The notes under the pieces: generated by a model
What the model was told of the DNA's origin: nothing
The model's input: only the letters and a program-made list of their open reading frames with translations
Databases searched by the model: none
Assembly (NCBI RefSeq): GCF_017876775.1
Contig: NZ_JAGIOP010000002.1
Location: forward strand, 4,154,001 to 4,218,000
DNA from: Mycolicibacterium lutetiense
GTDB taxonomy: Bacteria; Actinomycetota; Actinomycetes; Mycobacteriales; Mycobacteriaceae
Reading direction: 5' to 3'
Length of the DNA stretch: 64,000 nt
Part shown: one piece after another, positions 36,365 to 45,033 of the stretch
How positions within the stretch are numbered: position 1 is the stretch's first letter
How the letters are laid out: each line of letters begins with the position of its first letter
Program-made: the position numbers and the translations under genes

Positions 36365-37212
36365 TGGCTATTGATCAGCAGGAAGCGGACGCCCTGGCGG
36401 CGAACCGTGCCAACTGGGATGACCGGGCCGAGGTCCATGTCCGGTCCCAGATGTACGACGTGGCAGGGTTTCTGGCTGATCCCACCGACATCTCGCAGGT
36501 GGTGCGCAACGACCTCGAGGTGCTCGCACCGCATCTGCCGGCCGCCGGGGTCAGGGACCGATCGCTGCTGCACCTGCAGTGCCACATCGGTACCGACACC
36601 GTCTCCTGGGCGAGGCTGGGAGCACGTGACGTGCACGGCGTCGACCTGTCGCCGAACTCGTTGCGGCACGCGGCCCGGATCGCCGCGGCCGACGGGAGTG
36701 AGATCACCTGGGTCGAGGGCGACGCGCGGTTCGCGTCGAGCTTGATCCCGCGGCGTTTCGATACCGTGGTGACCAGTGCCGGGACCATCGTCTGGTTGCC
36801 GGAACTCGCCAACTGGGCCCGGTCGATCCACGACCTGCTTGAGCCGGGTGGGGTGTTCCTGATCCGCGACGACCATCCGCTGCTGGGTGCGATGGACTTC
36901 GAACCGTGGGACATCACCGATGACTACCTCAGCGGCGGCGGTACCCGAACTTACGACGACTCAGGGACGTACACAGAGGATTCGGCGGGTCAGATCGCCA
37001 ATACGCGCAACCACGAGTGGCGCCACGACCTGTCCGAAGTCGTGAACTCGCTGCGGCAGGCCGGGCTGGTCATCGAGGCATTGGCCGAACTGCCCTACAT
37101 GGACTGGCCGGCGTTTCCGGCCTTGGTGCCCTGCCCTCAAGGGTGGGCACTACCGCCCGGGGCGCCGCGCATCCCGCTGAACTTCGCGGTGGTTGCACGG
37201 CGTCCCGGATAG
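36364..37212 (+). CDS. Class I SAM-dependent methyltransferase
   Basis: A 282-residue methyltransferase. The SAM loop reads LLHLQCHIGTDTVSWARLGA near residue 60, and motif DVHGVDLSPNSLRHA follows. VVTSAGTIVWLPELANWARSIHDLLEPGG gives the later motifs. The sequence resembles the UbiE/Coq5-type small-molecule methyltransferases annotated widely in actinobacteria. The substrate is unknown. GTG 36364 is preferred because of the leaderless promoter; ATG 36352 would add four residues. It is the first gene right of the IS and ends seven bases from the convergent aldehyde dehydrogenase gene. Confidence 0.8.
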   Translation: MAIDQQEADALAANRANWDDRAEVHVRSQMYDVAGFLADPTDISQVVRNDLEVLAPHLPAAGVRDRSLLHLQCHIGTDTVSWARLGARDVHGVDLSPNSLRHAARIAAADGSEITWVEGDARFASSLIPRRFDTVVTSAGTIVWLPELANWARSIHDLLEPGGVFLIRDDHPLLGAMDFEPWDITDDYLSGGGTRTYDDSGTYTEDSAGQIANTRNHEWRHDLSEVVNSLRQAGLVIEALAELPYMDWPAFPALVPCPQGWALPPGAPRIPLNFAVVARRPG

Positions 37213-37219
37213 CCCGGGT

Positions 37220-38779
37220 CTAACGACCCGGCAGTTTCTGCAGCGCCCGGATCATCGGGGTGAGTGCCTTCTGCCAGACCGTCTGCGAGATCCCCAGCGG
37301 CGGGTCGAGATTGATCACCCGCGCGGTGGAGACCGTCTGGGATTCGGTGTACTTGAGGATGCCGTCGGCGCCGTGGCGGCGTCCGACCCCGGAGGCCTTC
37401 ATGCCGCCCATCGGGGCCGCGGTACTGCCGAACGCCAGGGCATAACCTTCGTCGACGTTGACGGTGCCGGAGCTGATCCGGGCGGCGATCTTCTCGCCTT
37501 CGGACTTCGAACCCGCCCACACGCTCGCGTTGAGGCCGTACTCGGTGTCGTTGGCCTTCTCGACGGCCTCGGCGACGGAATCGACCGGGTAGATCGACAC
37601 CAGCGGGCCGAAGGTCTCGTTGCGCGCGCATTCCATCTCGTCGGTGACGCCGGTCAGCACGGTCGGCTCGTAGAACAGCGGGCCGAGGTCGGGGCGCGCA
37701 TTGCCACCGGCAACCACCTTGGCGCCCTTGGCTTTCGCGTCGTCGACGTGACCGGACACGGTCTTGATCTGATCTTCTGAGATCAGACTGCCCATATCGG
37801 CGGTGAAGTCGTAGGCCGCCGACAGGTTCATGTTGCGCACCTGCTCGGCGAACTTGGCGGTGAACTCGTCGGCGACCGCCCGCTCGACGTAGATCCGCTC
37901 GATCGAGATGCACAGCTGACCGGCATTGGAGAAGCAGGCGCGGGTGGCGGCCTTGGCGGCCACCTTCAGGTTGGCGCCCTTGGTGACGATCATCGGGTTC
38001 TTGCCGCCGAGTTCGGCGGAGAAGCCGATCAGCCGCCGGCCGCACTGCTCGGCCAGTGCCCGCCCGGTGGCCGTCGAACCGGTGAACATCATGTAGTCGC
38101 AGTTCTGCACGATCGCGGTGCCGACCACCGAGCCCGGCCCGGTTACCACCGCGAACAGTTCGCGCGGCAGCCCGGCCTGATACAGCAGTTCGGCGTTGGC
38201 CAGCGTGCAGTACGGCGTCTGGCTGTCCGGCTTGACCACCACGGCATTGCCGGCCAGCAGGGCCGGGATGGAATCCGAGATCGACAGGGTCATGGGGTAA
38301 TTCCACGGCGAGATGACGCCGATGACTCCCTTGGGATGGTGATTGACCACGGTCTTGACGAACCCCGGGAGCAGACCCTGCACCCGCTTCGTCGAGAGCA
38401 GTCGGGCGGCTTCGCGGGCGTAGTAGTTCGCGTTCAAGATCATGTCGACGATCTCTTCCTGCGCGGCTGAGCGGGCCTTGCCGGTTTCAGCCTGGGCCAC
38501 ATCCATCAGGAAGTCGCGATTCTTGGCCAGCAGTGCGCCGAAACGCTTGATGACGGCGGCGCGTTCCTTGACCGGCCGCTTGGCCCATTGTGCCTGCGCG
38601 GCACGTGCTTTGGCGAAGGCGGCGGTCACGTCCTCGGCGGTGCCGACCGGGATGGTGGTCAGCTCTTTGCCGGTGAAGACCTCGTCGATGGTTTTCGTCG
38701 GGCGCGCACTGACTTCAGCGTCGTCGATCGCGACGAGCGCACGCAGACGAGCGAAATCCGCAGTGGACGGAGCAGGCAT
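37220..38779 (-). CDS. gabD2: Succinate-semialdehyde dehydrogenase-like ALDH (GabD2-type)
   Basis: A 519-residue NAD(P)-dependent aldehyde dehydrogenase with length and sequence close to mycobacterial GabD2 (Rv1731). The cofactor region is GVISPWNYPMTLS, the catalytic glutamate lies in FSAELGGKNPMIV, the nucleophilic cysteine in SNAGQLCISIERIY, and the C-terminal NETFGPLVSIYPVD is intact. ATG 38779 follows GGGAGG by five bases; a 14-codon longer frame lacks a ribosome site. Propanal or other short aldehydes from sterol side chains are alternative substrates. It is transcribed away from the IclR gene behind it. Confidence 0.85.
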   Translation of the reverse strand: MPAPSTADFARLRALVAIDDAEVSARPTKTIDEVFTGKELTTIPVGTAEDVTAAFAKARAAQAQWAKRPVKERAAVIKRFGALLAKNRDFLMDVAQAETGKARSAAQEEIVDMILNANYYAREAARLLSTKRVQGLLPGFVKTVVNHHPKGVIGVISPWNYPMTLSISDSIPALLAGNAVVVKPDSQTPYCTLANAELLYQAGLPRELFAVVTGPGSVVGTAIVQNCDYMMFTGSTATGRALAEQCGRRLIGFSAELGGKNPMIVTKGANLKVAAKAATRACFSNAGQLCISIERIYVERAVADEFTAKFAEQVRNMNLSAAYDFTADMGSLISEDQIKTVSGHVDDAKAKGAKVVAGGNARPDLGPLFYEPTVLTGVTDEMECARNETFGPLVSIYPVDSVAEAVEKANDTEYGLNASVWAGSKSEGEKIAARISSGTVNVDEGYALAFGSTAAPMGGMKASGVGRRHGADGILKYTESQTVSTARVINLDPPLGISQTVWQKALTPMIRALQKLPGR

Positions 38780-38892
38780 CACGGCCTCCCTACTGGCAAG
38801 TAACTTGTGGGTTATCGGCAAACCTACCTGCCCGAGCAGCCGTCGTCACGCTCGCGGTCGTGGCCCGCGGCGAAACGGCGTTGGGGTGTTGC

Positions 38893-39672
38893 CTAGCGCA
38901 ACATGGCAGTCGTTTGTGCCGCCGCATCGGCGACGAGCGGCACCAGCCCTTCGATCTGCACCGAGTCGGCCGCACCGCAGACACAGATTGCCGCTACCGG
39001 TCGACCGTCGGCGTCCCGGACCGCAGCCGCCACGCTGGGCAACGCGATGCCCACGAACGTGCGCGTTTGATCTCCCCGATCGATCGAGACACCGTGCTCT
39101 CGCCTGATTCGGGCCAACTCCCGATGGAGACTTGTGAGATCCCAACCTGCGGTGCCCGACGAGCGGGCCAGTCGCTTGCCGAACAGTGAATCGACGTCCT
39201 CAGGCGGCAGCCACGCGAGCATCGCGCGGCCACCGGTCGTCTGGTATGCCACATGCCTGCTGCCCACCTTCGACGGAAGGGTGGCCGCAAAGGGGCCGCC
39301 CACCTTGTCGAGGAAAATCTCGTCGGCCCCCTGGAGTACCGCCAGATGCACGACCAGACCGGTCCGCAGGTGTAGTCGATGGAGATGGTCGGCAGCCGCT
39401 TGCCGGACCTGGCTGTGCAGCCCGTCCTGACCGCCCAGTCGAAGTGCTCGCCGTCCCAGGCTGTACTGCGTCCCGGTGTACTCAAGCCATTGCAGCCCGA
39501 CCAGCTGTCCGAGGATCCGGTGTGTGGTCGATCGCGGCAGGTGCGCGCGAGTGGCGATCTGATCGAGATTCAGGCGCGACGTCGGACGCTGCTCGAATGC
39601 ATCCAGGATGAGAGTGACACGCTCGACCATCGATGGTCCGGTGAGCTCAGGACCCTGCGTGCTGACGGCCAT
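38893..39672 (-). CDS. IclR-family transcriptional regulator
   Basis: A 259-residue IclR regulator with helix-turn-helix LNLDQIATRAHLPRSTTHRILGQLV in the first 60 residues and an effector domain (about 80-255) containing GGRAMLAWLPPEDVDSLFG and VGIALPSVAAAVRD. Start ATG 39672 lies ten bases after GGAGG; GTG 39678 (four bases) is possible. It follows the BaiE-like gene on the same strand, 74 bases away, and probably controls the BaiE-like/SDR/OYE module. Confidence 0.87.
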   Translation of the reverse strand: MAVSTQGPELTGPSMVERVTLILDAFEQRPTSRLNLDQIATRAHLPRSTTHRILGQLVGLQWLEYTGTQYSLGRRALRLGGQDGLHSQVRQAAADHLHRLHLRTGLVVHLAVLQGADEIFLDKVGGPFAATLPSKVGSRHVAYQTTGGRAMLAWLPPEDVDSLFGKRLARSSGTAGWDLTSLHRELARIRREHGVSIDRGDQTRTFVGIALPSVAAAVRDADGRPVAAICVCGAADSVQIEGLVPLVADAAAQTTAMLR

Positions 39673-39745
39673 CGCCACGCCACCTCCACCAAAATGAACT
39701 CTTCGTTCGAATCTAGCAGCGGTGTCCCGACTGGGCCCTCAGCAG

Positions 39746-40219
39746 TCAGATATGTAGTGCGTTGCCCGGCGTCACCGCGAAGCTGGGGAGATCGGACAGC
39801 GACACGGTGGCCTCGTAGGTGCGTTGGTACCCCGTGGCGCTGATCTTCCAGCCGTCGCTGGTGCGGCGATACCGGTCCTGGTAGAACGCGGCGCCGATCA
39901 GCATCAAGCTGTGCTCGGGCACGATGACGCGATCCTGCAGATACCAAATTCCCGACGCGGAATCCGGGCCGGTCATCGTGATCTCGGGATGGGTGACCCG
40001 GTGTTCGCTGATGACACCGGCGGACAACGACGACCGCATGTAGTCCACCAGTGACGCGCGATCGGTAAAGCGGTGATCCTCGCCGAGCGACGCGCCGTAG
40101 TCCGCGACGATGTCCTCGGCCAGCGTGGTGGCGAACTCGTCCCAATTCTTTGTGTCCAATGCCCGCAAGTAGCGGTACTTGACCTGTTTGATCGCCTCGA
40201 CGGACTCGAAATCACTCAT
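39746..40219 (-). CDS. SnoaL/NTF2-fold protein resembling bile-acid 7alpha-dehydratase BaiE
   Basis: A 157-residue NTF2-fold protein. From memory it follows the clostridial BaiE family and the Hsh2 7alpha-hydroxysteroid dehydratases over most of its length: VEAIKQVKYRYLRALDTKNWDEF, the HPEIT strand, GIWYLQDRVI and GYQRTYE. The residues I recall as catalytic in BaiE (Tyr30, Asp35, His83, Asp106, Arg146) have counterparts at Tyr17, Asp22, His73 or His77, Asp96 and Arg133. It would remove a 7alpha-hydroxyl (or similar) as water from a 3-oxo-4-ene steroid. ATG 40219 has only GGGCGG before it. It is divergent from an SDR-OYE-SDR operon. Other SnoaL functions remain possible. Confidence 0.72.
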   Translation of the reverse strand: MSDFESVEAIKQVKYRYLRALDTKNWDEFATTLAEDIVADYGASLGEDHRFTDRASLVDYMRSSLSAGVISEHRVTHPEITMTGPDSASGIWYLQDRVIVPEHSLMLIGAAFYQDRYRRTSDGWKISATGYQRTYEATVSLSDLPSFAVTPGNALHI

Positions 40220-40274
40220 CCGCCCATTGCAGCACCGGCCGCGCAGGCCCGCCGTCTGCATTCCGGTGAGCGAG

Positions 40275-40406
40275 ATGCTGCCGCCGCCGGAGCCGCGTGT
40301 GGGCGACGATGGCTGGACGGATCTCCTGACATGCGGACCGTGGGCGGTGATCGCCGGTGGGTCTGAAGGAGTGCGCGCCGCGTTCGCCCGCCGGCTCGCC
40401 TCGCAG
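40275..40406 (+). pseudogene. Remnant of an SDR gene (N-terminus only)
   Basis: The frame starting at ATG 40275 encodes about 44 residues ending in CGPWAVIAGGSEGVRAAFAR. This is the recognisable opening of an SDR of the GPWAVIAGGSEGVG type (strand 1 and the glycine loop). The similarity stops near 40406, just before the intact SDR gene, and the frame then runs antiframe into that gene. It looks like the leftover of a deleted or replaced dehydrogenase. Confidence 0.6.
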
Positions 40407-40428
40407 GTATCGACAGGAAGGATCGATG

Positions 40429-41172
40429 ATGAGGTTGGCAGGCAAGATTGCGATCGTCACCGGCGGTGCCGGCGGGATCGGGCGCGGCATCACCCGGGCG
40501 TTCGTCAAGGAAGGCGCCAAGGTCCTGGTCGTCGACATCAACGACGAGGCAGGCAAGGCTGTCGAAGCAGAGCTCGGTTCGGCCGTCCGCTATCTCGGCG
40601 CCGATATTTCCGAGAAGGAGAGCGCAGCACAGATCTGCGCGGCTGCCGTCGAGGCATTCGGATCGGTCAGCGTGCTGGTCAACAATGCGCACGCATCGCG
40701 CCAAGCTCCACTGCTGGACACCACCCAGGAGATGCTGGACCTGTCCTTCGGCACCGGCTTCTACCCGACCTGGTGGCTGATGCAGGCCTGCCACGCCCAA
40801 CTCAAGGCCAACGCCGGGTCGGTGATCAACTTCGCCTCCGGTGCCGGCATCGAGGGCCAGGTGAACCAGGCCTCCTACGCGGCGGCCAAGGAGGCGATCC
40901 GGGCGATCAGCCGGGTGGCGGCCAACGAATGGGCGGCCGACGGAATCAACGTCAACCTGATCTCCCCGCTGGCGTTGACCGAGGGCGTCGAGGCCTACCT
41001 CGCGGCCAATCCGGGCATCGAAGACAAGCTGCTGGCCGGCACCCCGATGCACCGGTTCGGCGATCCCGAGGCCGACATCGGCCGGGTAGCAGCCTTTCTC
41101 GCCAGTGACGACGCCCGTTACATGACCGGGCAGACTCTGATGGTCGACGGCGGCACCATCAAGCTGCGCTGA
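40429..41172 (+). CDS. Short-chain dehydrogenase/reductase
   Basis: A 247-residue classical SDR: glycine motif TGGAGGIGRG at residues 10-19, DINDEAGK after strand 2 (favouring NAD), NNAHAS near residue 84, and catalytic Ser in NFASGAGIEG with YAAAK near residue 150. The C-terminus ends with the usual MTGQTLMVDGG. AGGAAGGA precedes ATG 40429 (ATG 40426 is in frame). It begins a plus-strand run with the OYE gene and a second SDR, divergent from the BaiE-like gene, and is a candidate hydroxysteroid dehydrogenase. Confidence 0.86.
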   Translation: MRLAGKIAIVTGGAGGIGRGITRAFVKEGAKVLVVDINDEAGKAVEAELGSAVRYLGADISEKESAAQICAAAVEAFGSVSVLVNNAHASRQAPLLDTTQEMLDLSFGTGFYPTWWLMQACHAQLKANAGSVINFASGAGIEGQVNQASYAAAKEAIRAISRVAANEWAADGINVNLISPLALTEGVEAYLAANPGIEDKLLAGTPMHRFGDPEADIGRVAAFLASDDARYMTGQTLMVDGGTIKLR

Positions 41173-41255
41173 TATCCGACCCGTGCACGACCGGACCATC
41201 TCGCTGACCGGTATGAGCGATTGACGGCCCGCGCAGCCCGAAACACACTGCCAGG

Positions 41256-42500
41256 ATGGCCAGCACTGACACATCAAATCGGCCGGAGCAGGCGCGACCC
41301 GATCCGTTTCAACCGGTTGCCCTGGGGCCGGTGCAATTACGCAACAGGGTCATCAAGGCCGCCACGTCGGAAGGACGGTCGCCCAAGGGTGGCGTCACCG
41401 ACGAACTGATCGACTTCCATCGGCGCTTCGCCGACGGGGGAGTGGGCATGACGACCCTGGCGTACTGCTGCGTTTCCCGCGAGGGAGCGAGCGCACCCGG
41501 GCAGATCCTCATGGACCGCAAGGCAGTTCCCGGGTTGAAGAAGTTGACGGACACCATGCATGACGCCGGCGCCGCGGTGTCGGCTCAACTCGGGCACGCC
41601 GGCGTGGTGGCGTCGAAGAAGATCACCGGAGTGCGGGCGGTGGCGCCCAGCAGGTTCTTCAACCCGTCGTCGCTCGAGTACTGCCGGGAGATCAGGCGCA
41701 CCGAGATCGCGCGGGTGATCGACCAGTTCGGTGCGGCGGCAGAGGTCGCGCTCGAGTCCGGATTCGATGCGGTGGAACTGCATTTCGGCCACCTCTATCT
41801 CCCGAGTTCGTTCCTCAGCCCCCTGCTCAACCGCCGCAAGGACGACTACGGCGGCACCATCGACAACCGCACCCGGTTCGTCCGCGAAATCGCGCAACGG
41901 GTACGTGAAGTCGTCGGCAATCGGATCGCGGTCATCGCCAAGATCAGCATGGATGACGGCATCCGGGGCAGCATCTGGCTCGACGAGTCGCTGCGTACCG
42001 CGCAACTGCTGGACCGGGATGGAAACCTCGACGCCATCGAGCTGACCCAGGGCTCATCAGTGTCGAAGCAGATGTACCTGTTCCGCGGCGACGTCCCGGT
42101 CGACGAGTTCGCCGCGGTGATGCGTGAGCCGATGAAAACGGGCGTCCGTGTGATCGGCAAGAAGATGATGGGCGAGTACCCTTACCGTGATCTGTACATG
42201 CTCGAATCGGCTCGCCAGTTCGTCCCCGTCATGAAGAACACCCAGCTGGTGCTGTTGGGTGGGATTACCAACCGCGAGCACATGATCACCGGTCTTCGTG
42301 AGGGTTTCGACTTCCTCGCGATGGGCCGGGCACTGCTGCGGGAGCCGGATCTCATTCGCCGGATGGCCGACGATCCGTCGGTGCGAAGCCGATGCAATCA
42401 CAACAACAAGTGCATGGTGACGGTGTTCGGCCGTACTCACTGTGTGCTCGATCCGGATCAGCGGTATCCGAGTCGATCTAAAGATGAAGGGCAACAATGA
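41256..42500 (+). CDS. NADH:flavin oxidoreductase, old yellow enzyme family
   Basis: A 414-residue FMN-dependent ene-reductase barrel. [21 protein letters not shown] opens the barrel, QLGHAG and [18 protein letters not shown] supply the flavin/substrate histidines, and [18 protein letters not shown] is the family hallmark. [27 protein letters not shown] closes the phosphate site. It lacks the iron-sulfur and FAD domains of BaiCD/BaiH and 2,4-dienoyl-CoA reductase, so it corresponds only to their N-terminal domain. Reduction of a steroid enone or dienone is a reasonable guess given the neighbours. Its stop overlaps the next SDR start (ATGA). Confidence 0.88.
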   Translation: MASTDTSNRPEQARPDPFQPVALGPVQLRNRVIKAATSEGRSPKGGVTDELIDFHRRFADGGVGMTTLAYCCVSREGASAPGQILMDRKAVPGLKKLTDTMHDAGAAVSAQLGHAGVVASKKITGVRAVAPSRFFNPSSLEYCREIRRTEIARVIDQFGAAAEVALESGFDAVELHFGHLYLPSSFLSPLLNRRKDDYGGTIDNRTRFVREIAQRVREVVGNRIAVIAKISMDDGIRGSIWLDESLRTAQLLDRDGNLDAIELTQGSSVSKQMYLFRGDVPVDEFAAVMREPMKTGVRVIGKKMMGEYPYRDLYMLESARQFVPVMKNTQLVLLGGITNREHMITGLREGFDFLAMGRALLREPDLIRRMADDPSVRSRCNHNNKCMVTVFGRTHCVLDPDQRYPSRSKDEGQQ

Positions 42501-43288
42501 TACTGGATAGATTTCGAATCGACGGTCAGGTCGCGGTCATCACGGGCGCCGGCCGCGGGTTGGGCGCGGCCATTGCGCTCGCCTTCGCCGAGGCAGGTGC
42601 CGACGTTGTCATCGCATCGCGCACCCGGACCGAATTGGAGGCCGTCGCCGAGCGGGTGCGCGGCGTGGGCCGCCGCGCGCACGTGGTCGCCGCCGACCTC
42701 GCCCACCCTGCAGCGACCGCGGAACTGGCCGGCCAAGCCGTCGAGGCGTTCGGGCGGCTGGACATCGTCGTCAACAATGTCGGCGGCACCATGCCGAACG
42801 CCCTGTTGAACACCTCGACGCAGGACCTCACCGACGCGTTCACCTTCAACGTCGGGACCGCGCATGCACTGATCACCGCAGCAGTACCGCTGATGCTGGA
42901 GCACTCCGGGGGTGGCAACGTCATCAACATCAGCTCGGCGGTCGGGCGGTTGGCCGGCCGAGGTTTCGGCGCCTACGGCACCGCCAAGGCGGCACTCGCT
43001 CACTACACGCGGCTGGCCGCGGCAGACCTGTGCCCTCGGGTCAGGGTCAATGCGATAGCGCCGGGGGCAATCCTGACTTCGTCGCTGGCCGTGGTGGCAG
43101 CCAATGACGAGTTACGTACGCCGATGGAGAAGGTGACCCCGATGCGGCGGTTGGGCGATCCCGAGGACATCGCCGCCGCCGCACTGTATCTGGCATCTCC
43201 GGCCGGTGGGTATCTGACCGGGAAGATGTTGGAAGTCGACGGCGGACTCACCTTCCCCAACTTCGAATTGCCCATCCCGGACCTGTGA
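42497..43288 (+). CDS. Short-chain dehydrogenase/reductase
   Basis: A 263-residue classical SDR with [10 protein letters not shown] near residue 16, ASRTRTEL (Arg suggests NADP) near residue 40, NNVGGT near residue 90, catalytic Ser in NISSAVGRL and YGTAKAAL near residue 158, and [11 protein letters not shown] at the end. Translation is coupled to the OYE gene. Together the three plus-strand genes could oxidise a hydroxyl, allow dehydration by the BaiE-like protein, and reduce the product; this order is inference. A hairpin follows its stop. Confidence 0.87.
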   Translation: MILDRFRIDGQVAVITGAGRGLGAAIALAFAEAGADVVIASRTRTELEAVAERVRGVGRRAHVVAADLAHPAATAELAGQAVEAFGRLDIVVNNVGGTMPNALLNTSTQDLTDAFTFNVGTAHALITAAVPLMLEHSGGGNVINISSAVGRLAGRGFGAYGTAKAALAHYTRLAAADLCPRVRVNAIAPGAILTSSLAVVAANDELRTPMEKVTPMRRLGDPEDIAAAALYLASPAGGYLTGKMLEVDGGLTFPNFELPIPDL

Positions 43289-43333
43289 CAGCGGTCTCCG
43301 GCTGCCGCGCAACGCCGCTCGCCGTCCGCTGTC
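43287..43333 (+). terminator. Hairpin after the SDR-OYE-SDR operon
   Basis: GACAGCGG, overlapping the stop codon, pairs with CCGCTGTC at 43326-43333. The 31-base loop can form a smaller inner stem. No U-tract follows. Confidence 0.4.
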
Positions 43334-43378
43334 CGATTCGTTCAAGACTCGCGCTGCGGGTGGCTCTAACCTGCTGAT

Positions 43379-43774
43379 ATGCCCATCAACCCGATTTCGG
43401 CGGTCATCGAGATCGTCGCCAAAGACGTGCCCGCATCCCTGGATTTCTACCGGCTGCTCGGCCTGGAGGTTCCCCAACCGGACGGGCCGCACGCCGAGGT
43501 GGCGCTGCCCGGCGGAAACCGTCTCGCGTTCGACACCGAGGAGGTGATCGCGGGTATGCATCCCGGCTGGACGCCCCCGGCCGGGCCTGGGCGGGTCGCC
43601 CTGGCCTTCGGGCTGGACTCGCCCGCCGACGTCGACGCGCTGTATGCCCGCCTCACCGATGCCGGATACCCGGGGGCACTCAAACCGTTCGACGCGCCCT
43701 GGGGGCAGCGCTATGCGACGGTCGAAGATCCCGACGGCACCTCGGTGGACCTGTTCGCCGCGTTGGCGGGTTGA
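43379..43774 (+). CDS. VOC (glyoxalase/bleomycin-resistance-like) protein
   Basis: A 131-residue protein with two beta-alpha-beta-beta-beta modules of the vicinal-oxygen-chelate fold (AVIEIVAKDVPASLDFYRLLGLEV and GRVALAFGLDSPADVDALYARL). Metal ligands are not complete, so it may be a binding/resistance protein or an enzyme of unknown reaction. TAACCT ends six bases before ATG 43379, consistent with a leaderless start. Its last 64 bases overlap the convergent AraC gene. Confidence 0.83.
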   Translation: MPINPISAVIEIVAKDVPASLDFYRLLGLEVPQPDGPHAEVALPGGNRLAFDTEEVIAGMHPGWTPPAGPGRVALAFGLDSPADVDALYARLTDAGYPGALKPFDAPWGQRYATVEDPDGTSVDLFAALAG

Positions 43775-44436
43775 CGCAGCCGGCGTATTCCTACCCCGGC
43801 CAGCGCGCGGATCTCGCGGTGTAGGTGGGGCTGATCGGCATAGCCCGCCCGGGCCGCGACCGTACTGGAACCCATGCCGGTGCCGATCAGCCCGACCGCG
43901 CGACGGAATCGCAGAATGCGGCGCAGCGTCGCCGGACCGTATCCGTAGACCGCCGTGCACTGCCGCTGCATGGTCCGGTTGGACCAGCCGACGAGGCGCG
44001 CCGTCGCGCTCACTGATTGGCCGGTCGCCAATGCGCGCGTGACGTCACCAAGCATCGGCAGGGACCACGGGGCCGTCTCGGTACGAGGTGACTGCGAGGC
44101 CAGCGCGGCGGTGAGTTCTTCGAGGGAGCTGCCCCGGGTGGCCGGGCGCAGCTCATCCAGCTCGACCCGGGTGTCGCATAGCTCGGACGCCGGAACGCCC
44201 AGTAGGCGGGGAAGGACGCCGGGGCGAAACCGTAACCCCCGCACCGGATCCCGGCCGCCGGAAGCGATGTGCGCCGTGGTGTCGGGGCCGGCGACGATGA
44301 TCGTGCCGTCGATCTGGATCAAGTCCATGCAGCCGTCGGGCAGAATCCGGCCGGGTTCAGCCGGGCCGGTGCGGTCCCACCGGCATTCCACCAGTTCGCG
44401 CAGGTGCGGCGGCGGATCCTGTTCGCGGTAGCCCAC
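43711..44436 (-). CDS. AraC-family transcriptional regulator
   Basis: A 241-residue regulator. A small beta-rich N-terminal sensor (CRWDRTGPAEPGRILPDGCMDLIQ, typical of the DUF6597-type domain) is followed by an AraC helix-turn-helix pair (SVSATARLVGWSNRTMQRQ and SSTVAARAGYADQPHLHREI). GTG 44436 is chosen because TAGCGT on the minus strand lies exactly seven bases upstream (leaderless); longer frames have no support. It diverges from the TetR gene across 42 bases and overlaps the VOC gene by 64 bases tail to tail. Confidence 0.83.
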   Translation of the reverse strand: MGYREQDPPPHLRELVECRWDRTGPAEPGRILPDGCMDLIQIDGTIIVAGPDTTAHIASGGRDPVRGLRFRPGVLPRLLGVPASELCDTRVELDELRPATRGSSLEELTAALASQSPRTETAPWSLPMLGDVTRALATGQSVSATARLVGWSNRTMQRQCTAVYGYGPATLRRILRFRRAVGLIGTGMGSSTVAARAGYADQPHLHREIRALAGVGIRRLRQPANAANRSTEVPSGSSTVA

Positions 44437-44449
44437 GTCCTCGACGCTA
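44436..44449 (-). promoter_or_regulatory. Leaderless promoter of the AraC gene
   Basis: TAGCGT (minus strand, 44449 to 44444) fits TANNNT and is followed by seven bases and GTG 44436. Confidence 0.42.
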
Positions 44450-44478
44450 CCCGTGCCTCCATACGGTTGAATCGGGGA

Positions 44479-45033
44479 ATGGCCGGGCGACCACGTGATG
44501 CGTCGATCGACGAGCGGGTGCTCGCGGTCACCAGGGAATTGCTGGTCGAAGTGGGCTGGGACGATCTGAGCGTACGGCTGGTTGCGGTGCGTTCCGGGGT
44601 GGGCCGGTCCAGTCTGAACCGGCGCTGGTCGTCGAAAGCGGAACTCGTGCTGCACGCGATACTCGGCGAAGCGCCCGATATGTCACCGTTTTCCGGTACC
44701 GACCTGGCCGGGTGGATCGATTGGGTGGTCCGCGGCAGCAATCAGTTGTTCAGCCGCGCCGATGTCAGCGAGGCGGTGCCGGGCCTGCTACTGGCGCTCC
44801 GCGAGAACGGCGCGTTGCGTAAGGCGCTGTGGGACGGGTTCAGCGGGCCGGCGATCGAGATGTTCGCCGTCCGGGGTTACGGCACCGAGGCGGACGCGAA
44901 GGCTGTGCTGTCCATGGCGGCCGGCGCCGCACTGTTCACCACCACGGTTGCGGCCGACGACGATTCACCCGAGCTGCAGCAGCGGCAGGTGCGGCTGCTC
45001 AGCCGGGCGCTGGGTGTGTCACCGGCCGAATGA
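44479..45033 (+). CDS. TetR-family transcriptional regulator
   Basis: A 184-residue TetR regulator: MAGRPRDASIDERVLAVTRELLVEVGWDDLSVRLVAVRSGVGRSSLNRRWSSK (read in parts) forms the N-terminal helix-turn-helix, followed by a helical ligand domain. The recognition helix contains RSSLNRRW where many have KxTLYxxF/W. The gene it controls is unknown; AraC (divergent) and the epimerase gene (convergent, 15-base overlap) are neighbours. Confidence 0.85.
   Translation: MAGRPRDASIDERVLAVTRELLVEVGWDDLSVRLVAVRSGVGRSSLNRRWSSKAELVLHAILGEAPDMSPFSGTDLAGWIDWVVRGSNQLFSRADVSEAVPGLLLALRENGALRKALWDGFSGPAIEMFAVRGYGTEADAKAVLSMAAGAALFTTTVAADDDSPELQQRQVRLLSRALGVSPAE

Noticed and set aside
37137..38306. 389-codon minus-strand frame overlapping the aldehyde dehydrogenase
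   Set aside because: The alternative frame carries all ALDH motifs; this one is Arg-rich shadow sequence.
38797..38807. CAAGTAACTTG as a KstR2 operator
   Set aside because: The KstR2 motif as I recall it has two bases between CAAG and CTTG; here there are three and the outer bases do not fit. It may still be a palindrome for another regulator.
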